Positions 8,974-18,758 of a stretch of DNA of 38,982 nt are shown in pieces. Under the pieces are notes generated by a model. It was not told the DNA's origin and did not search any database. It saw only the letters and a program-made list of their open reading frames with translations. The stretch's first letter is position 1; each line of letters opens with the position of its first letter. The DNA comes from Kiritimatiellales bacterium. Lineage in GTDB: Bacteria > Verrucomicrobiota > Kiritimatiellia > Kiritimatiellales > Pontiellaceae. A program made the translations under genes and the position numbers. The stretch covers positions 1-38,982 of the forward strand of contig JAUVCG010000002.1 in NCBI GenBank assembly GCA_030595785.1. Reading direction: 5' to 3'.

Positions 8974-10737
8974 CTAGAACAATCCTGTCACTTTGCCGGT
9001 CTCCACGTCTACATCGATCTTGCGGAAGCCGGGGTTCGATCCGGTGCCCGGAAGCAGCTTGATATCTCCCGCAACCGGGACAACAAAGCCAGCGCCCTTG
9101 TAGATGAGTACATCGCGGATCGGCAACGTCCAGCCGGTTGGCCGGCCCTTGAGGTCGGGATTGTGGGATAGGCTCAGGTGGGTCTTCACCATGCACATGC
9201 CCATGCGGGCTATTTCCGGATTGCTCTGGAATCGGTTGATTTTTTCTTCTGCCTCATCAGACCATTCCACACCGTCCGCGCCGTAGATTTCAGTGGCGAT
9301 TTTTTCGACGCGATCCTTTAAGGGCATGTCGAGTTCGTAGAGGTAGTCGAAGGTATTCTCCTCCTCGCAGGCCGCCACGACGGCCTCGGCCAGTTCAATG
9401 GCTCCGTCGCCCCCCTTGAGCCAGTGCTCCGAAACCGCGCATCGGGTGCCGTGTGCTTCGGCCACTTTACGCACGAGCTGATGCTCGGCTTCGGTGTCGG
9501 TGTAGAAGCCGTTGATGCAAACGACCGGGGTCGCACCACTCTTCTTGACGGTTTCAATATGTGCGACCAGGTTTTCGCAACCGGCTTCGAGAAACTCCAA
9601 ATGCTCTTCGGTGTAGGTCGGATCGAGCGGTTTCCCGGGTTTCACAGCAGGGCCTCCACCATGCATCTTCAGCGCGCGAACCGTCGCCACAATAACAACC
9701 GCATCGGGTTTCAGGCCGGAGTAGCGGCATTTGAGGTTCCAGAATTTTTCAAAACCAATGTCAGCTGCGAATCCGCTCTCGGTGATTAGATACTCACCCA
9801 TGCGGATGCCAAGCATGTCGGCAATTACTGAACTCTGACCAATGGCAATATTGGCGAACGGACCCGCATGAACGAGGACGGGATTGCCTTCAATGGTTTG
9901 CACCAGATTGGGGTTGAGCGCTTTAGCCATTAGAGCCGTCATTGCGCCATCCACTTCAAGGTCGGCGGTGGTGACTTCTTCGCCGGAGCGGCTATAGGCT
10001 ACGACCATTTTTCCAATGCGTTCGCGCATGTCTTTCATGCTGTCAGAGACGGCCAGAATGGCCATGATTTCACTCGAAACGGTGATCTGAAAGCCAGATT
10101 CCATCTCATAGCCGTCCATCTTGCCACCCTTGCCGATGGTAATGTTGCGCAGTGACTGGGCGCAGAAGTCGATGGCCCATTTGATCTGCACGCGTTCGGG
10201 GTCGATATCCAGGCGCGGGATGCCAATCTTGGCGAGGCGCTCGTCATCATAATTGTGTTCGTGCTGCATACGGGCGGTGAGCGCCACCATGCAAAGGTTG
10301 TGGGCGTTGGTGATGGCGTCGATGTCGCCAGTGAGTCCGAGCGAAAACGGAGCCAGCGGGATACATTGCGCAAGGCCGCCGCCGGCGGCGGAGCCCTTGA
10401 TGTTAAAGGTGGGGCCGCCGCTGGGTTGGCGAATGGCGCCGACCGGTTTCTTTCCGATTTTGCCGAGTCCTTCCACGAGCCCCATCGTCGTGGTGGTCTT
10501 GCCTTCACCAAGCGGGGTGGGGGTGATGGCGGTCACATCCACATACTTACCGCGGGGCAGATCCTTTACGCGGTTCCAGGCCCGCATGAAATCGATCTTC
10601 GCTACGCTTTTCTCCATGGGAAGCAGCTCGCCGTATGCCAGACCGAGTTTTTCAGCGATCTCCTGAATGGGCTTGATGTTCTGTTCTGCGGCTTCGGCAA
10701 TCTGCCAGTCCGCCATTTGGGTTGGGTCAAGTTTCAT
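8974..10737 (-). CDS. fhs: Formate--tetrahydrofolate ligase
   Basis: [48 protein letters not shown]; start at MKLDPTQ with AGGAAA RBS. Confidence 0.97.
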   Translation of the reverse strand: MKLDPTQMADWQIAEAAEQNIKPIQEIAEKLGLAYGELLPMEKSVAKIDFMRAWNRVKDLPRGKYVDVTAITPTPLGEGKTTTTMGLVEGLGKIGKKPVGAIRQPSGGPTFNIKGSAAGGGLAQCIPLAPFSLGLTGDIDAITNAHNLCMVALTARMQHEHNYDDERLAKIGIPRLDIDPERVQIKWAIDFCAQSLRNITIGKGGKMDGYEMESGFQITVSSEIMAILAVSDSMKDMRERIGKMVVAYSRSGEEVTTADLEVDGAMTALMAKALNPNLVQTIEGNPVLVHAGPFANIAIGQSSVIADMLGIRMGEYLITESGFAADIGFEKFWNLKCRYSGLKPDAVVIVATVRALKMHGGGPAVKPGKPLDPTYTEEHLEFLEAGCENLVAHIETVKKSGATPVVCINGFYTDTEAEHQLVRKVAEAHGTRCAVSEHWLKGGDGAIELAEAVVAACEEENTFDYLYELDMPLKDRVEKIATEIYGADGVEWSDEAEEKINRFQSNPEIARMGMCMVKTHLSLSHNPDLKGRPTGWTLPIRDVLIYKGAGFVVPVAGDIKLLPGTGSNPGFRKIDVDVETGKVTGLF

Positions 10738-10778
10738 AGTTTTTCCTGGTTTCATTATTCAGAATCCGATTATTGTAT

Positions 10779-13220
10779 TTATTTTCTGAGGCTGTCGCAG
10801 AATTCGCCCATCAATTCGATAGCATCGTTGGTTTTGTCCATGTCGCCATCCATCGCTGCGTAGGCGGATACCAGCTCGACCAGTTTCGGGTCGGCGGGCT
10901 TGGCCCCGAATTTATGGGCGGCGTTCACGATGCCGGCATCGAGGCCGTACTCCATCGCTTTTTCAACGTAGGCGCGGCAGATACCGATCTTCCGGCCGGG
11001 CAGGTCGCGGCAGCAGTTGCTCACGCCCATTGAGAAATGCACGCCCTTCATTTCCGGATCGTTTTTGATGACCTTGATGGTCTCGAAAGCGCGGTAGGTA
11101 TAGCCGGGTACGTCCGGCATCATCGGCATGTCGATGGCCAGCGGGAACACGGTGGAATCGAAGAAGATCTCTTCGGGCTTGAAGCCGTGCTGCATGGCCT
11201 TTGCATAGATTTCTTTGGCCAGGGCAACCAGCTCCTCCACCGAATGTGATCCGCCGGGGCCGGTGGCCGCGTCTTCGCTCATGAGCAGGCCGATGAACGA
11301 AAAGTCGTATTCCTTTTTCAGCGGCATCATCTCATCCGCGGTGTAGGTCTTGATGGAATTGACCAGCGGAGGCTTAACGGGATCTTCCGTGTTGTACCAT
11401 TCCTTCAGGCCGGCCAGCAGTACGTTGTCGTCGGAGCTGTCGATGCAGGCCGGAACGCTGCCGCCCCATTTACGGACAAGTTTAACGTATTCCACCATGA
11501 TATCGATGGAGAGCTGCGGGTCGGATTCGCCAAAGGCATCCATGTTGATGGCGATATAGTCGGCACCGTTGGCGGCCTGCTCCTCGATCAGCGCGCGGAT
11601 ATAGTCGAGCTGAGGGCTGTCGGTTTCGTAGGCGCCTTTGCCCAAGGCGTGCAGTTCGTGCATGACCGCGGCGTGCCTGGGAATGGAAGCGTGGATGTCT
11701 TCGCCGATCGTGATGATTGCATTTTTCATGGTGTGATCCTTTCCGAATAGATAGTTCAAAATCGATGATGAATGTTCAAGCGTCGCAATACGGGGATTAT
11801 TGATGGTTTTTCGCAGCCGTGCCAAGCCGCCTTCTTCGGCTTTTGCCGCCCAATAAATCTGCTCTCCGCGGCAGATCACGCCGTCCTCGTTGCCGCAGGT
11901 TCCGTCGGGCTTGGCATCTCCGCAGGGTGCGTTGGCCAGCCCTTTCGCACAGCCGCCCAGTGTGCAGTAGCCAAAGTTTTCCGCAAGATAGCAGTCTCCG
12001 CACTCCTCGCATTCAAAGGCGGCGTGCTTGGCGATACGCTCCATGGCAAAGAATGATTTTGCAGCCCATCCTTCCGGCTTCTTTTTCGCACCGGCCAACT
12101 CCATGGTTTTTTTGAATCCGTGAAATCCCTTGTGGTCTGGATCGAGCAGGGATTTGTGCATAAAGTTGAACCAGCGCTGGTGCAGCGTCTGTTTGCCCGG
12201 TGACAACTCCTGCTTTTCGCCCTCTTGGTCATAGAGGTAGAAGGTTTCTGCCGGCGGCCAGCACAGGTTGTCCTGGAATTCGACCCAGCCCTCGCCGATT
12301 TCGGCGGCACGCTGGAGGATCTTGCAGAACGTGTTATGGTCGTGCACGCCCCCGAGATCGATGCCCGCATAGCCCAGCGCCTTGTACATGGCAACCTGTT
12401 GCGCCGCCCGTTCGAGATGTTCTTCGGAAGTTTCCGATTTCAACTTGGCCAGAAACTCATCACTCACATGGCAGCCCGGCAGCTTGCCGGTGTTCATCAG
12501 GCGCGGTGCGGCGTTGGTGGTGGTCAGAAAATAGACGTTTCCAAGCACGGGGACATTCAGCTTGGCTTCTTCCATGTAAAACTTGAGTTCGAGCGATTTT
12601 TTCCAGTCCCATCCCACCTGGGTAATCAGGAAGCGTGCCCCACAGGTGACCTTCTTTTCCATCTTGAAATATTGCTGCAGCTGCGACGGCTCGGAATATT
12701 TGAACGGCGAAACGGCGGCGCCGGCAACCAGCTGCGGTACCTGATCGAGGTCAGCATGCTTTCCCTTAAGCAGTTCCTCGCGGTTCATCCGGGAGATCTG
12801 CTGGAGCAGCCCGACCGCTTCCAGTTCGAACACCCCCTTGGCGCGTACCGGCACATCACCGGTCAGCGCCAGCACCGTTCGAACGCCGCGTTGTTTGTAG
12901 CCGATTAGCATAGAATTCAGTGCGGATTGGTTATGATCCTTGCAACTGATATGGGGAATATAATCAAGACCGTCGAGCAGATCCGTCATCGCCAGCTGCG
13001 CCAGCACATCCGAAGGATCAAGGTTTGAAACGCCGCCCGGGTTTTGCGGCAGTGCCACACCGGCGAAGTCGAAGCCCGCAGGAATATCACTTCCCCCTGC
13101 CGCCTTGTGTGCTTCGAGGAACTTCATGATAGGAGCCATGCTGTAGCCGCGCCCCGATGTCAGCTCGGCGATGACCGTGAACTCCGTATCTTTCAATAAG
13201 CTGTCTTTAAGTCGTTTCAT
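10779..13220 (-). CDS. Fusion: MetF-type methylenetetrahydrofolate reductase + MTHFR C-terminal (MetV-like) Cys-rich domain + pterin-binding methyltransferase domain
   Basis: N-term TEFTVIAELTSGRG and HISCKDHN; middle CEECGDCYLAENFGYCTLGGCAKGLANAPCGDAKPDGTCG; C-term TIGEDIHASIPRH, CIDSSDDNVLLAGL, GVSNCCRDLPGR typical of MeTr/MetH pterin domains. One uninterrupted frame. Confidence 0.92.
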   Translation of the reverse strand: MKRLKDSLLKDTEFTVIAELTSGRGYSMAPIMKFLEAHKAAGGSDIPAGFDFAGVALPQNPGGVSNLDPSDVLAQLAMTDLLDGLDYIPHISCKDHNQSALNSMLIGYKQRGVRTVLALTGDVPVRAKGVFELEAVGLLQQISRMNREELLKGKHADLDQVPQLVAGAAVSPFKYSEPSQLQQYFKMEKKVTCGARFLITQVGWDWKKSLELKFYMEEAKLNVPVLGNVYFLTTTNAAPRLMNTGKLPGCHVSDEFLAKLKSETSEEHLERAAQQVAMYKALGYAGIDLGGVHDHNTFCKILQRAAEIGEGWVEFQDNLCWPPAETFYLYDQEGEKQELSPGKQTLHQRWFNFMHKSLLDPDHKGFHGFKKTMELAGAKKKPEGWAAKSFFAMERIAKHAAFECEECGDCYLAENFGYCTLGGCAKGLANAPCGDAKPDGTCGNEDGVICRGEQIYWAAKAEEGGLARLRKTINNPRIATLEHSSSILNYLFGKDHTMKNAIITIGEDIHASIPRHAAVMHELHALGKGAYETDSPQLDYIRALIEEQAANGADYIAINMDAFGESDPQLSIDIMVEYVKLVRKWGGSVPACIDSSDDNVLLAGLKEWYNTEDPVKPPLVNSIKTYTADEMMPLKKEYDFSFIGLLMSEDAATGPGGSHSVEELVALAKEIYAKAMQHGFKPEEIFFDSTVFPLAIDMPMMPDVPGYTYRAFETIKVIKNDPEMKGVHFSMGVSNCCRDLPGRKIGICRAYVEKAMEYGLDAGIVNAAHKFGAKPADPKLVELVSAYAAMDGDMDKTNDAIELMGEFCDSLRK

Positions 13221-13362
13221 GTTGGGTGCCGTTTCCTGATGTTCAATAAGGCTTGCATATGGATGCGATAGAAAATAGGTGTATCGTCTTTTAAAATTGT
13301 ATGATCTTGCTGTAATCGTTAGTTTTTGTATTCAGGGCATAACTGCCTTTTTTATAGATGAG

Positions 13363-13414
13363 TTATACCGATCTTGTCGAAGACGTTGAATTATACCACC
13401 GTGTTAGGGTATAA
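13363..13414. promoter_or_regulatory. Candidate regulator binding region in divergent promoter (TTATACC direct and inverted repeats)
   Basis: TTATACC at 13363-13369 and 13391-13397, GGTATAA at 13408-13414; the last two form an inverted repeat with a 10-nt spacer. Confidence 0.5.
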
Positions 13415-13457
13415 AGTATGTGGATTGAACGGGGGAGAATAGGATAGTTTGGGGATA

Positions 13458-13471
13458 AATATTGCAATATT
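13458..13471. promoter_or_regulatory. Perfect 14-bp palindrome AATATTGCAATATT in the regulator leader
   Basis: Sequence equals its own reverse complement; lies 65 bp upstream of the AraC-type ORF. Confidence 0.4.
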
Positions 13472-13535
13472 GCTGTTGCGGGGTGTAAATGCTGGGGTTT
13501 CAGTCTAATTTATCTGGCAAACAGGAATATTCTAT

Positions 13536-14744
13536 ATGTCGATCTTGTCAAAGCGTCTTTTCGGTTTAGTGGCCGCGGATTACCGTAAATCATACGGTCA
13601 GAATATTTGCATGTCGGATTGCGACGGACGAGTGGCCATGCCCGAAGTGTCGAATCCTATCGAAAACCTGCCGGCGTTATGTCATTTGCGCTGGCACAAC
13701 CTCAACGAGTCGCTGCGTTGGGGCGAGCCGCAGGTGTTTTTTGTGGCACCGGGCATCATGAGTTGGATGGTACCCATGGTGGATAAAACCGAACTCAAGG
13801 GAGGGCTGTGCGGAGGATATATTCTACTGGAAGACGATCCGCAAAGCATCATTGCCTCGGTCAACTATTTTGTGGGAGAGGGTGCAAAGCGCAAGGACGC
13901 CCAGGCGTTTGTCCGGGGATTGGAACCCTTCGAGCAGGGGCGAGTGCGCGAGGCGGCAGATCACCTTCATGAATTGTTTTATCAGTACAGTGGATGGCAA
14001 CCCTTGGAGCTGAAGCGCAACCGCGATCAGATGATGCAGCAGCGACAGATTGCCGAAGAGATCCACCAACGTAAGGTCGAGCAAAACCGCGCTTATCCTT
14101 ACGATGACGAACGCATTCTGCTTTCCCTCATCCGCGTGGGTGACCGGGCCGGTGCACGGAAGATATTCAACAAGATGCTCGCCGCCATGTTTCTCTATTC
14201 CCCCAAACAGGTGGTCGTTCGTGCGCGTGCGATCGAAATGATGGGTTATCTCGTGCGCGCAGCGGTCGAGGACAGCCCGTTGATGGAGCCGTTGATGGAG
14301 CGGCACATGAACTGGATCGAGCAGATTGTTGAGACCAGGGACTTTGATGATCTCTGCAATGTGTTGATGGAAGCACTGGATGACTTCATGAACAGCATTT
14401 TCCTGCAGGGCGTCAGTCCGGTCAGCCCCGCCGTGGGTAAGGCCCTCGACTACATTGCCGCAAACTTTACCGAGTCGGTCTCGCTCGAGGAAATTTCCAA
14501 TGCCGCCGGGTTGAGCACCTTCCGCATAGCGCATTTGCTCAAAGAGGCCACCGGAAAGACCGCGTTACAGAATATCCACTACCTGCGCATCCAGGAGGCG
14601 CGCCGCCTGCTTGAAACCAGCGATATGTCCTGCACCGACATTGCCTACGAAACCGGATTCGGTGACCAAAGCTACTTTATCAAACAATTCCGTAAGTGGA
14701 TGGGCATCACTCCGGCAAAATATAGAAAGTCGTTTCGCAGTTAG
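13536..14744 (+). CDS. AraC-family transcriptional regulator with PocR-like N-terminal sensory domain
   Basis: C-terminal double HTH (SVSLEEISNAAGLSTFRIAHLLKEATGKTALQNIHYLRIQEARRLLETSDMSCTDIAYETGFGDQSYFIKQFRKWMGITPAKYR); N-terminal CHLRWHNLNESLRWGEPQVFFVAPGIMSWMVP. Confidence 0.9.
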   Translation: MSILSKRLFGLVAADYRKSYGQNICMSDCDGRVAMPEVSNPIENLPALCHLRWHNLNESLRWGEPQVFFVAPGIMSWMVPMVDKTELKGGLCGGYILLEDDPQSIIASVNYFVGEGAKRKDAQAFVRGLEPFEQGRVREAADHLHELFYQYSGWQPLELKRNRDQMMQQRQIAEEIHQRKVEQNRAYPYDDERILLSLIRVGDRAGARKIFNKMLAAMFLYSPKQVVVRARAIEMMGYLVRAAVEDSPLMEPLMERHMNWIEQIVETRDFDDLCNVLMEALDDFMNSIFLQGVSPVSPAVGKALDYIAANFTESVSLEEISNAAGLSTFRIAHLLKEATGKTALQNIHYLRIQEARRLLETSDMSCTDIAYETGFGDQSYFIKQFRKWMGITPAKYRKSFRS

Positions 14745-14959
14745 TCGAGGTGGTAAGAGCCGCCATCTATATAGGAGCTCATGGGATTAGTCTTATTTTA
14801 TGCGGCCGAAGGCAGAGCACCTCGGCTGTAGCCGTGGATATCTATGAATTTAGATAGGTTAAAGTTTCAGTTCCAACGGTATGTCCAATGCCCGGGTTTT
14901 TAAACAACGGCCCCATCAGTCACTGCTGGATTATCCGGTACTCACAAAAAGCGATTGTA

Positions 14960-15691
14960 TCAATACCAGAGCTTGGGCGAGGTTGGGTAGGTGCGGGTGC
15001 ACGTTTTATCGAAATAGGCACCAAGGGGAAGCTGTTTCAGGTTTTCAATGTTGTCATAAAGCCACGAATTTGACGCGCTGTAAGCGATAATCTCTCCCCG
15101 CTCATCCTTAACCGTCACCAGGTTTCCGTGATACTTCCTGCCTCGGGAGGCTCCACGCAGATCATATTGTATCGTCCGGATTGTTTTTTCGCTGCTGAAT
15201 TTATGGGATCTGTCATTTTCTTTGCCTGGGGTGAAGGCACTTTCCTGGCGATCAAACAGAATGAATTTGTTCCCCCAAACCTCAGTTCCTATAGCAAAAA
15301 ATTCTATGCGCAACGTGTGATTATACCTCTTGGAGCTGATCTGCTTAATTTTCGCACCGAACACATAATCCAAAATTTGGGGGGGAGGCAGCTGGGCGAA
15401 ATAGTTGGACGGAGGCATCTTGATAATCAACTGGTTGCTTTGTTGAAAAAAATCAACCTTGAATTCCGGCGGATTAGACAGTTCGATATATGCAATGTCT
15501 TCCGGCGAGAGTTGCGCCCGCGGGATCTTCTTTGTTTTTCCGCGGGCATCCTTAAGGATCATTTTATCACCGCTGCTGCTGACATATTCCGCTTCAAATG
15601 TCTTTCCATCCGAACTCGTCCATGTCCGCATTTCGGCTTGAATTGCTCCAGCAAGTGCGACAAGCATGACTGTGTATATAATTCGTCTCAT
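14960..15691 (-). CDS. Secreted SHD1-like domain protein
   Basis: Signal peptide MRRIIYTVMLVALAGAIQA; RTWTSSDGKTFEAEYVSSSGDKMILKDARGKTKKIPRAQLSPEDIAYI. Start moved to 15691. Confidence 0.75.
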   Translation of the reverse strand: MRRIIYTVMLVALAGAIQAEMRTWTSSDGKTFEAEYVSSSGDKMILKDARGKTKKIPRAQLSPEDIAYIELSNPPEFKVDFFQQSNQLIIKMPPSNYFAQLPPPQILDYVFGAKIKQISSKRYNHTLRIEFFAIGTEVWGNKFILFDRQESAFTPGKENDRSHKFSSEKTIRTIQYDLRGASRGRKYHGNLVTVKDERGEIIAYSASNSWLYDNIENLKQLPLGAYFDKTCTRTYPTSPKLWY

Positions 15692-15934
15692 ATTTTTCTC
15701 TTCACGGTTATCCCATATCACGCAAGCTATCAGATTCCCTAACTGTGAATCAACTGTCATGATAAAAGCAATCTCAACGGACCTATGCATCTATGTGATA
15801 CGGTCTCTTGCTGTGATCCAAATTTGTGTTATAAACCAATAAGTATTCAGATATAAGTGAATTGTCAGGCATAAAGCAGGATTAATTGTGAGAGTTCTCA
15901 TTATTAGCGGGATCCATCCCGCTCAGTAGGAGCA

Positions 15935-17071
15935 GTGTTTATGAAGCGCAAAGACAAGAAAGCCGGGAAACCCGGGAAAGCCGGCAAAGGAATGTCCAGT
16001 GCAGTGCTGCTGAGCATCTTGATTCACGCGGGACTTTTTCTGCTTGCCGGGATGCTGGTGGTTTTCACGGTCGTGAAGAAAGAGGATAAGAAATTCGAGC
16101 CTCCAAAGGCGGTTGAGCGTCCCAAGATGAAACTGCGCAAGCCGAAGGTGAAGCCATCGAAATCATCAAAGCCCAAATCGACCACGCGCATCGTTACCCG
16201 GGTCAATCGTACGTCCATGCCCGACATTCAACTGCCGGAGATGTCTGGGATGGGTGACGGACTTGGTGGCGGACTTGGTGACGGTTTTAGCATGATGCCC
16301 GATCTCGGAGAACTCACTGTATTCGGTAGTGCGCAGGCGATCGGAAATGACTTTATCGGTACGTTTTATGACTTAAAGCGTAGGCGAGATGGTTCTCTCA
16401 GTGGAGTGGCTGATATTGAGACTGTGTCTATATTGGCTAATTTCGTTAAGAGCGGATGGAAGGAATCTCATCTGAGCAAGTATTATAGTTCGCCTAAGAA
16501 GCTGTATGCAACCTGCTTTATGATACCAACCTTGATTTCATCTCTTGGTCCCATGGCCTTTGATGAAGCCGATACGGTAGGTTGGTGCTGGGCGGCACAC
16601 TACAAGGGGCAGCTGGTGCACAAGGATGCGATTACATTCCGGTTCTGGGGCCAGGGCGACGATGTGCTCGTGGTTCGGGTTGACGGGAAAATCGTGCTCA
16701 ATGGCAGCTGGCCGGGGGGAACGTGGAATACACAGAACGTTCTTAGTCCGACATGGCAATCTTCCGGCACCAAATCACGTATGTATCGGATGGGAAACAA
16801 CCTGGCCGAAGTGGGGGACTGGATCACACTTGAGCCCGGTGTTCCACTGCCTATGGAAGTTCTTCTTGGCGAGGTGCCTGGCGGGCATTTTGACGCGATG
16901 CTGGTTGTGGAGGTCAAGGGGGGGGAATATGAGAGAAACCGTCAGGGTGGTCCGATTCTTCCCATGTTCACTACGGAAATACCTTCCCATGAAATACTTG
17001 ATGCCATTATTCCCATTTTGATGCCGGGAGAGGCCTCCTTAACCAACGGTCCGGTCTTCAAAGACTATTAG
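15935..17071 (+). CDS. Membrane-anchored protein with basic/Pro-rich linker and PA14-like domain
   Basis: TM segment SAVLLSILIHAGLFLLAGMLVVFTVV; Lys-Pro-rich stretch; FRFWGQGDDVLVVRVDGKIVLNGSW resembles PA14. Confidence 0.6.
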   Translation: MFMKRKDKKAGKPGKAGKGMSSAVLLSILIHAGLFLLAGMLVVFTVVKKEDKKFEPPKAVERPKMKLRKPKVKPSKSSKPKSTTRIVTRVNRTSMPDIQLPEMSGMGDGLGGGLGDGFSMMPDLGELTVFGSAQAIGNDFIGTFYDLKRRRDGSLSGVADIETVSILANFVKSGWKESHLSKYYSSPKKLYATCFMIPTLISSLGPMAFDEADTVGWCWAAHYKGQLVHKDAITFRFWGQGDDVLVVRVDGKIVLNGSWPGGTWNTQNVLSPTWQSSGTKSRMYRMGNNLAEVGDWITLEPGVPLPMEVLLGEVPGGHFDAMLVVEVKGGEYERNRQGGPILPMFTTEIPSHEILDAIIPILMPGEASLTNGPVFKDY

Positions 17072-17268
17072 CCTCTGGCCGCCCATAGAAATCCTCGCCT
17101 GTCCATTTTGCGCGCTGTGCCGGAGTTGATATTTTCCGGTACGTGACCGAGGGCATTGTAGTAGACCCGACCTTCACCCCACCTTTTCGTCCAGGCCACA
17201 GGCATCTCGGTGTGACGGTTTTTGTCATGCGGTCCTTCGGCAATCAGGAAAGGTGTCGCAACCTGCAT
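17068..17268 (-). pseudogene. ThuA-domain protein remnant (C-terminal part only)
   Basis: MPVAWTKRWGEGRVYYNALGHVPENI...RRGFLWAARG matches the ThuA C-terminus; a stop codon sits upstream in frame and the next gene ends at 17288. Confidence 0.75.
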
Positions 17269-17287
17269 GACGGCGTCCGCGCAGTAT

Positions 17288-18466
17288 TTATTTCAGTTCG
17301 GGAACGTCGACCCATTTCCGCTCTTTCCAGCTCTGCATACCGAGCTCGGCGAGTTGGACGCCCTTGGCTCCTTCCATAAGAGAATAGTTCCATTCGGTGT
17401 CGAGCACAACGTGCCTGATGAACATTTCCCACTGAATCTTGAAGGCATTCTCATATCCAATGTTATTCGGAACATCTTCCCAGCAGTCGAGATGGTCGAT
17501 CGTCTGCGGAATATCGGGGTTCCAAACCGGTTTCGGCGTATTGACGGCCGCCTGGGTTTTGACTTCGCGCAGGCCCGCTACTGCCGAGCCCTTGACGCCA
17601 TCGACGTGCACGGTCAGCAGATCGTCGCGGCGGACGCGGGTACACCATGAGCTGTTGAACTGAACCATGGTTCCGTCTTCGAGAACAAACATGGCATAGG
17701 CGGAATCGTCGGCTGTACATTTGAACGGAGTGCCGTCTTCGGCGCGGCGCTCGGGCAGGTCGGTCGCGCCGTAGGCCACGAGGCTCTTGACCGGGCCGAA
17801 TATGTTGTCGATCACGTAGCGCCAGTGACAAAACATATCAATCATCATACCGCCGCCGTCTTCGGATCGGTAGTTCCAGCTCGGGCGCTGGGCAGGCTGG
17901 TCGTAGTCCATGCCGGTGAAGACCCAATATCCGAATTCGCCGCGTACGGAAAGGATCTTGCCGAAGAAGCCGAGTTCCTTAAGCATCTTGAGCTTACGGA
18001 ATCCGGGCAGCCAGAGCTTGTCCTGCACAACGCCGTTCTTGAGGCCGGCATCGTCGACCAGCCTGGCGAGGCGGACCGCTTCTTTCGTTTCGACGGCGGT
18101 CGGCTTTTCGCAGTAGATCGCCTTGCCCGCCTTCACGGCCATTTCGACAAAGTTAGCGCGCTGGAGTGTGCCGGAGGCGTCGAAAAAGATTTCGTAGTCG
18201 CCGTATTTCCCGTCGAGCGCGCCCTGTACGTCGGTGGTGTATTTAAAGGCTTCGCCGCAGGCGTCATTGCCGTATGTTTCGGCGAGTTCTTTGAGCGCAT
18301 ATTCGCGGCGTCCGGTCAGGATCGGGTCGGGCATAATAATGAGATCGTTGCCGACTTTAATTCCGCCTTCTTTGATGATAGCAGCAATAGAGCGCGCCAG
18401 GTGCTGGTTAGTGCCCATGCGCCCGGTCACGCCGTTCATGATGATTCCGATACGTTTGATTTCCAT
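17288..18466 (-). CDS. Gfo/Idh/MocA-family oxidoreductase
   Basis: IKRIGIIMNGVTGRMGTNQHL, ADFDASGTLQRANFVEMAVKAGKAIYCEKPTA-like segment with EKP motif, GGGMMIDMFCHWRYVID. Start moved to 18466. Confidence 0.92.
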   Translation of the reverse strand: MEIKRIGIIMNGVTGRMGTNQHLARSIAAIIKEGGIKVGNDLIIMPDPILTGRREYALKELAETYGNDACGEAFKYTTDVQGALDGKYGDYEIFFDASGTLQRANFVEMAVKAGKAIYCEKPTAVETKEAVRLARLVDDAGLKNGVVQDKLWLPGFRKLKMLKELGFFGKILSVRGEFGYWVFTGMDYDQPAQRPSWNYRSEDGGGMMIDMFCHWRYVIDNIFGPVKSLVAYGATDLPERRAEDGTPFKCTADDSAYAMFVLEDGTMVQFNSSWCTRVRRDDLLTVHVDGVKGSAVAGLREVKTQAAVNTPKPVWNPDIPQTIDHLDCWEDVPNNIGYENAFKIQWEMFIRHVVLDTEWNYSLMEGAKGVQLAELGMQSWKERKWVDVPELK

Positions 18467-18758
18467 GTTGAATCTCCAGTTCAATGTAGTTGTTAAGTTG
18501 ATGGTTGTTGGTTGATGAGGATCGTTTAAATCGTTCAAGCGATGCTGCGCATCTCGTTGAAGTCGCGAAAGTCGAACTCCTTTTATTGCCCAACCCGGCT
18601 CAGCCGGAACCAATTTAACAGAAGAGCGCAAAGATCGCGAAGCAGGACGGTTGCCTACCTTTGCGAACGTTGCGACCTTGGTGTAAAAAATCCTGTGTAA
18701 ACATGATTGAATTTGGAAAGTAAGGTACTAAAGCCCAGCGCCTATGGCCTAAAGCCTT

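Noticed and set aside
13220-13535. Cobalamin riboswitch upstream of the C1 cluster
   Set aside because: Looked for a B12 box and related conserved elements on the minus strand; none recognised by eye. An Infernal search would be decisive.
17825-18496. 223-aa plus-strand ORF
   Set aside because: Antisense shadow of the Gfo/Idh oxidoreductase.
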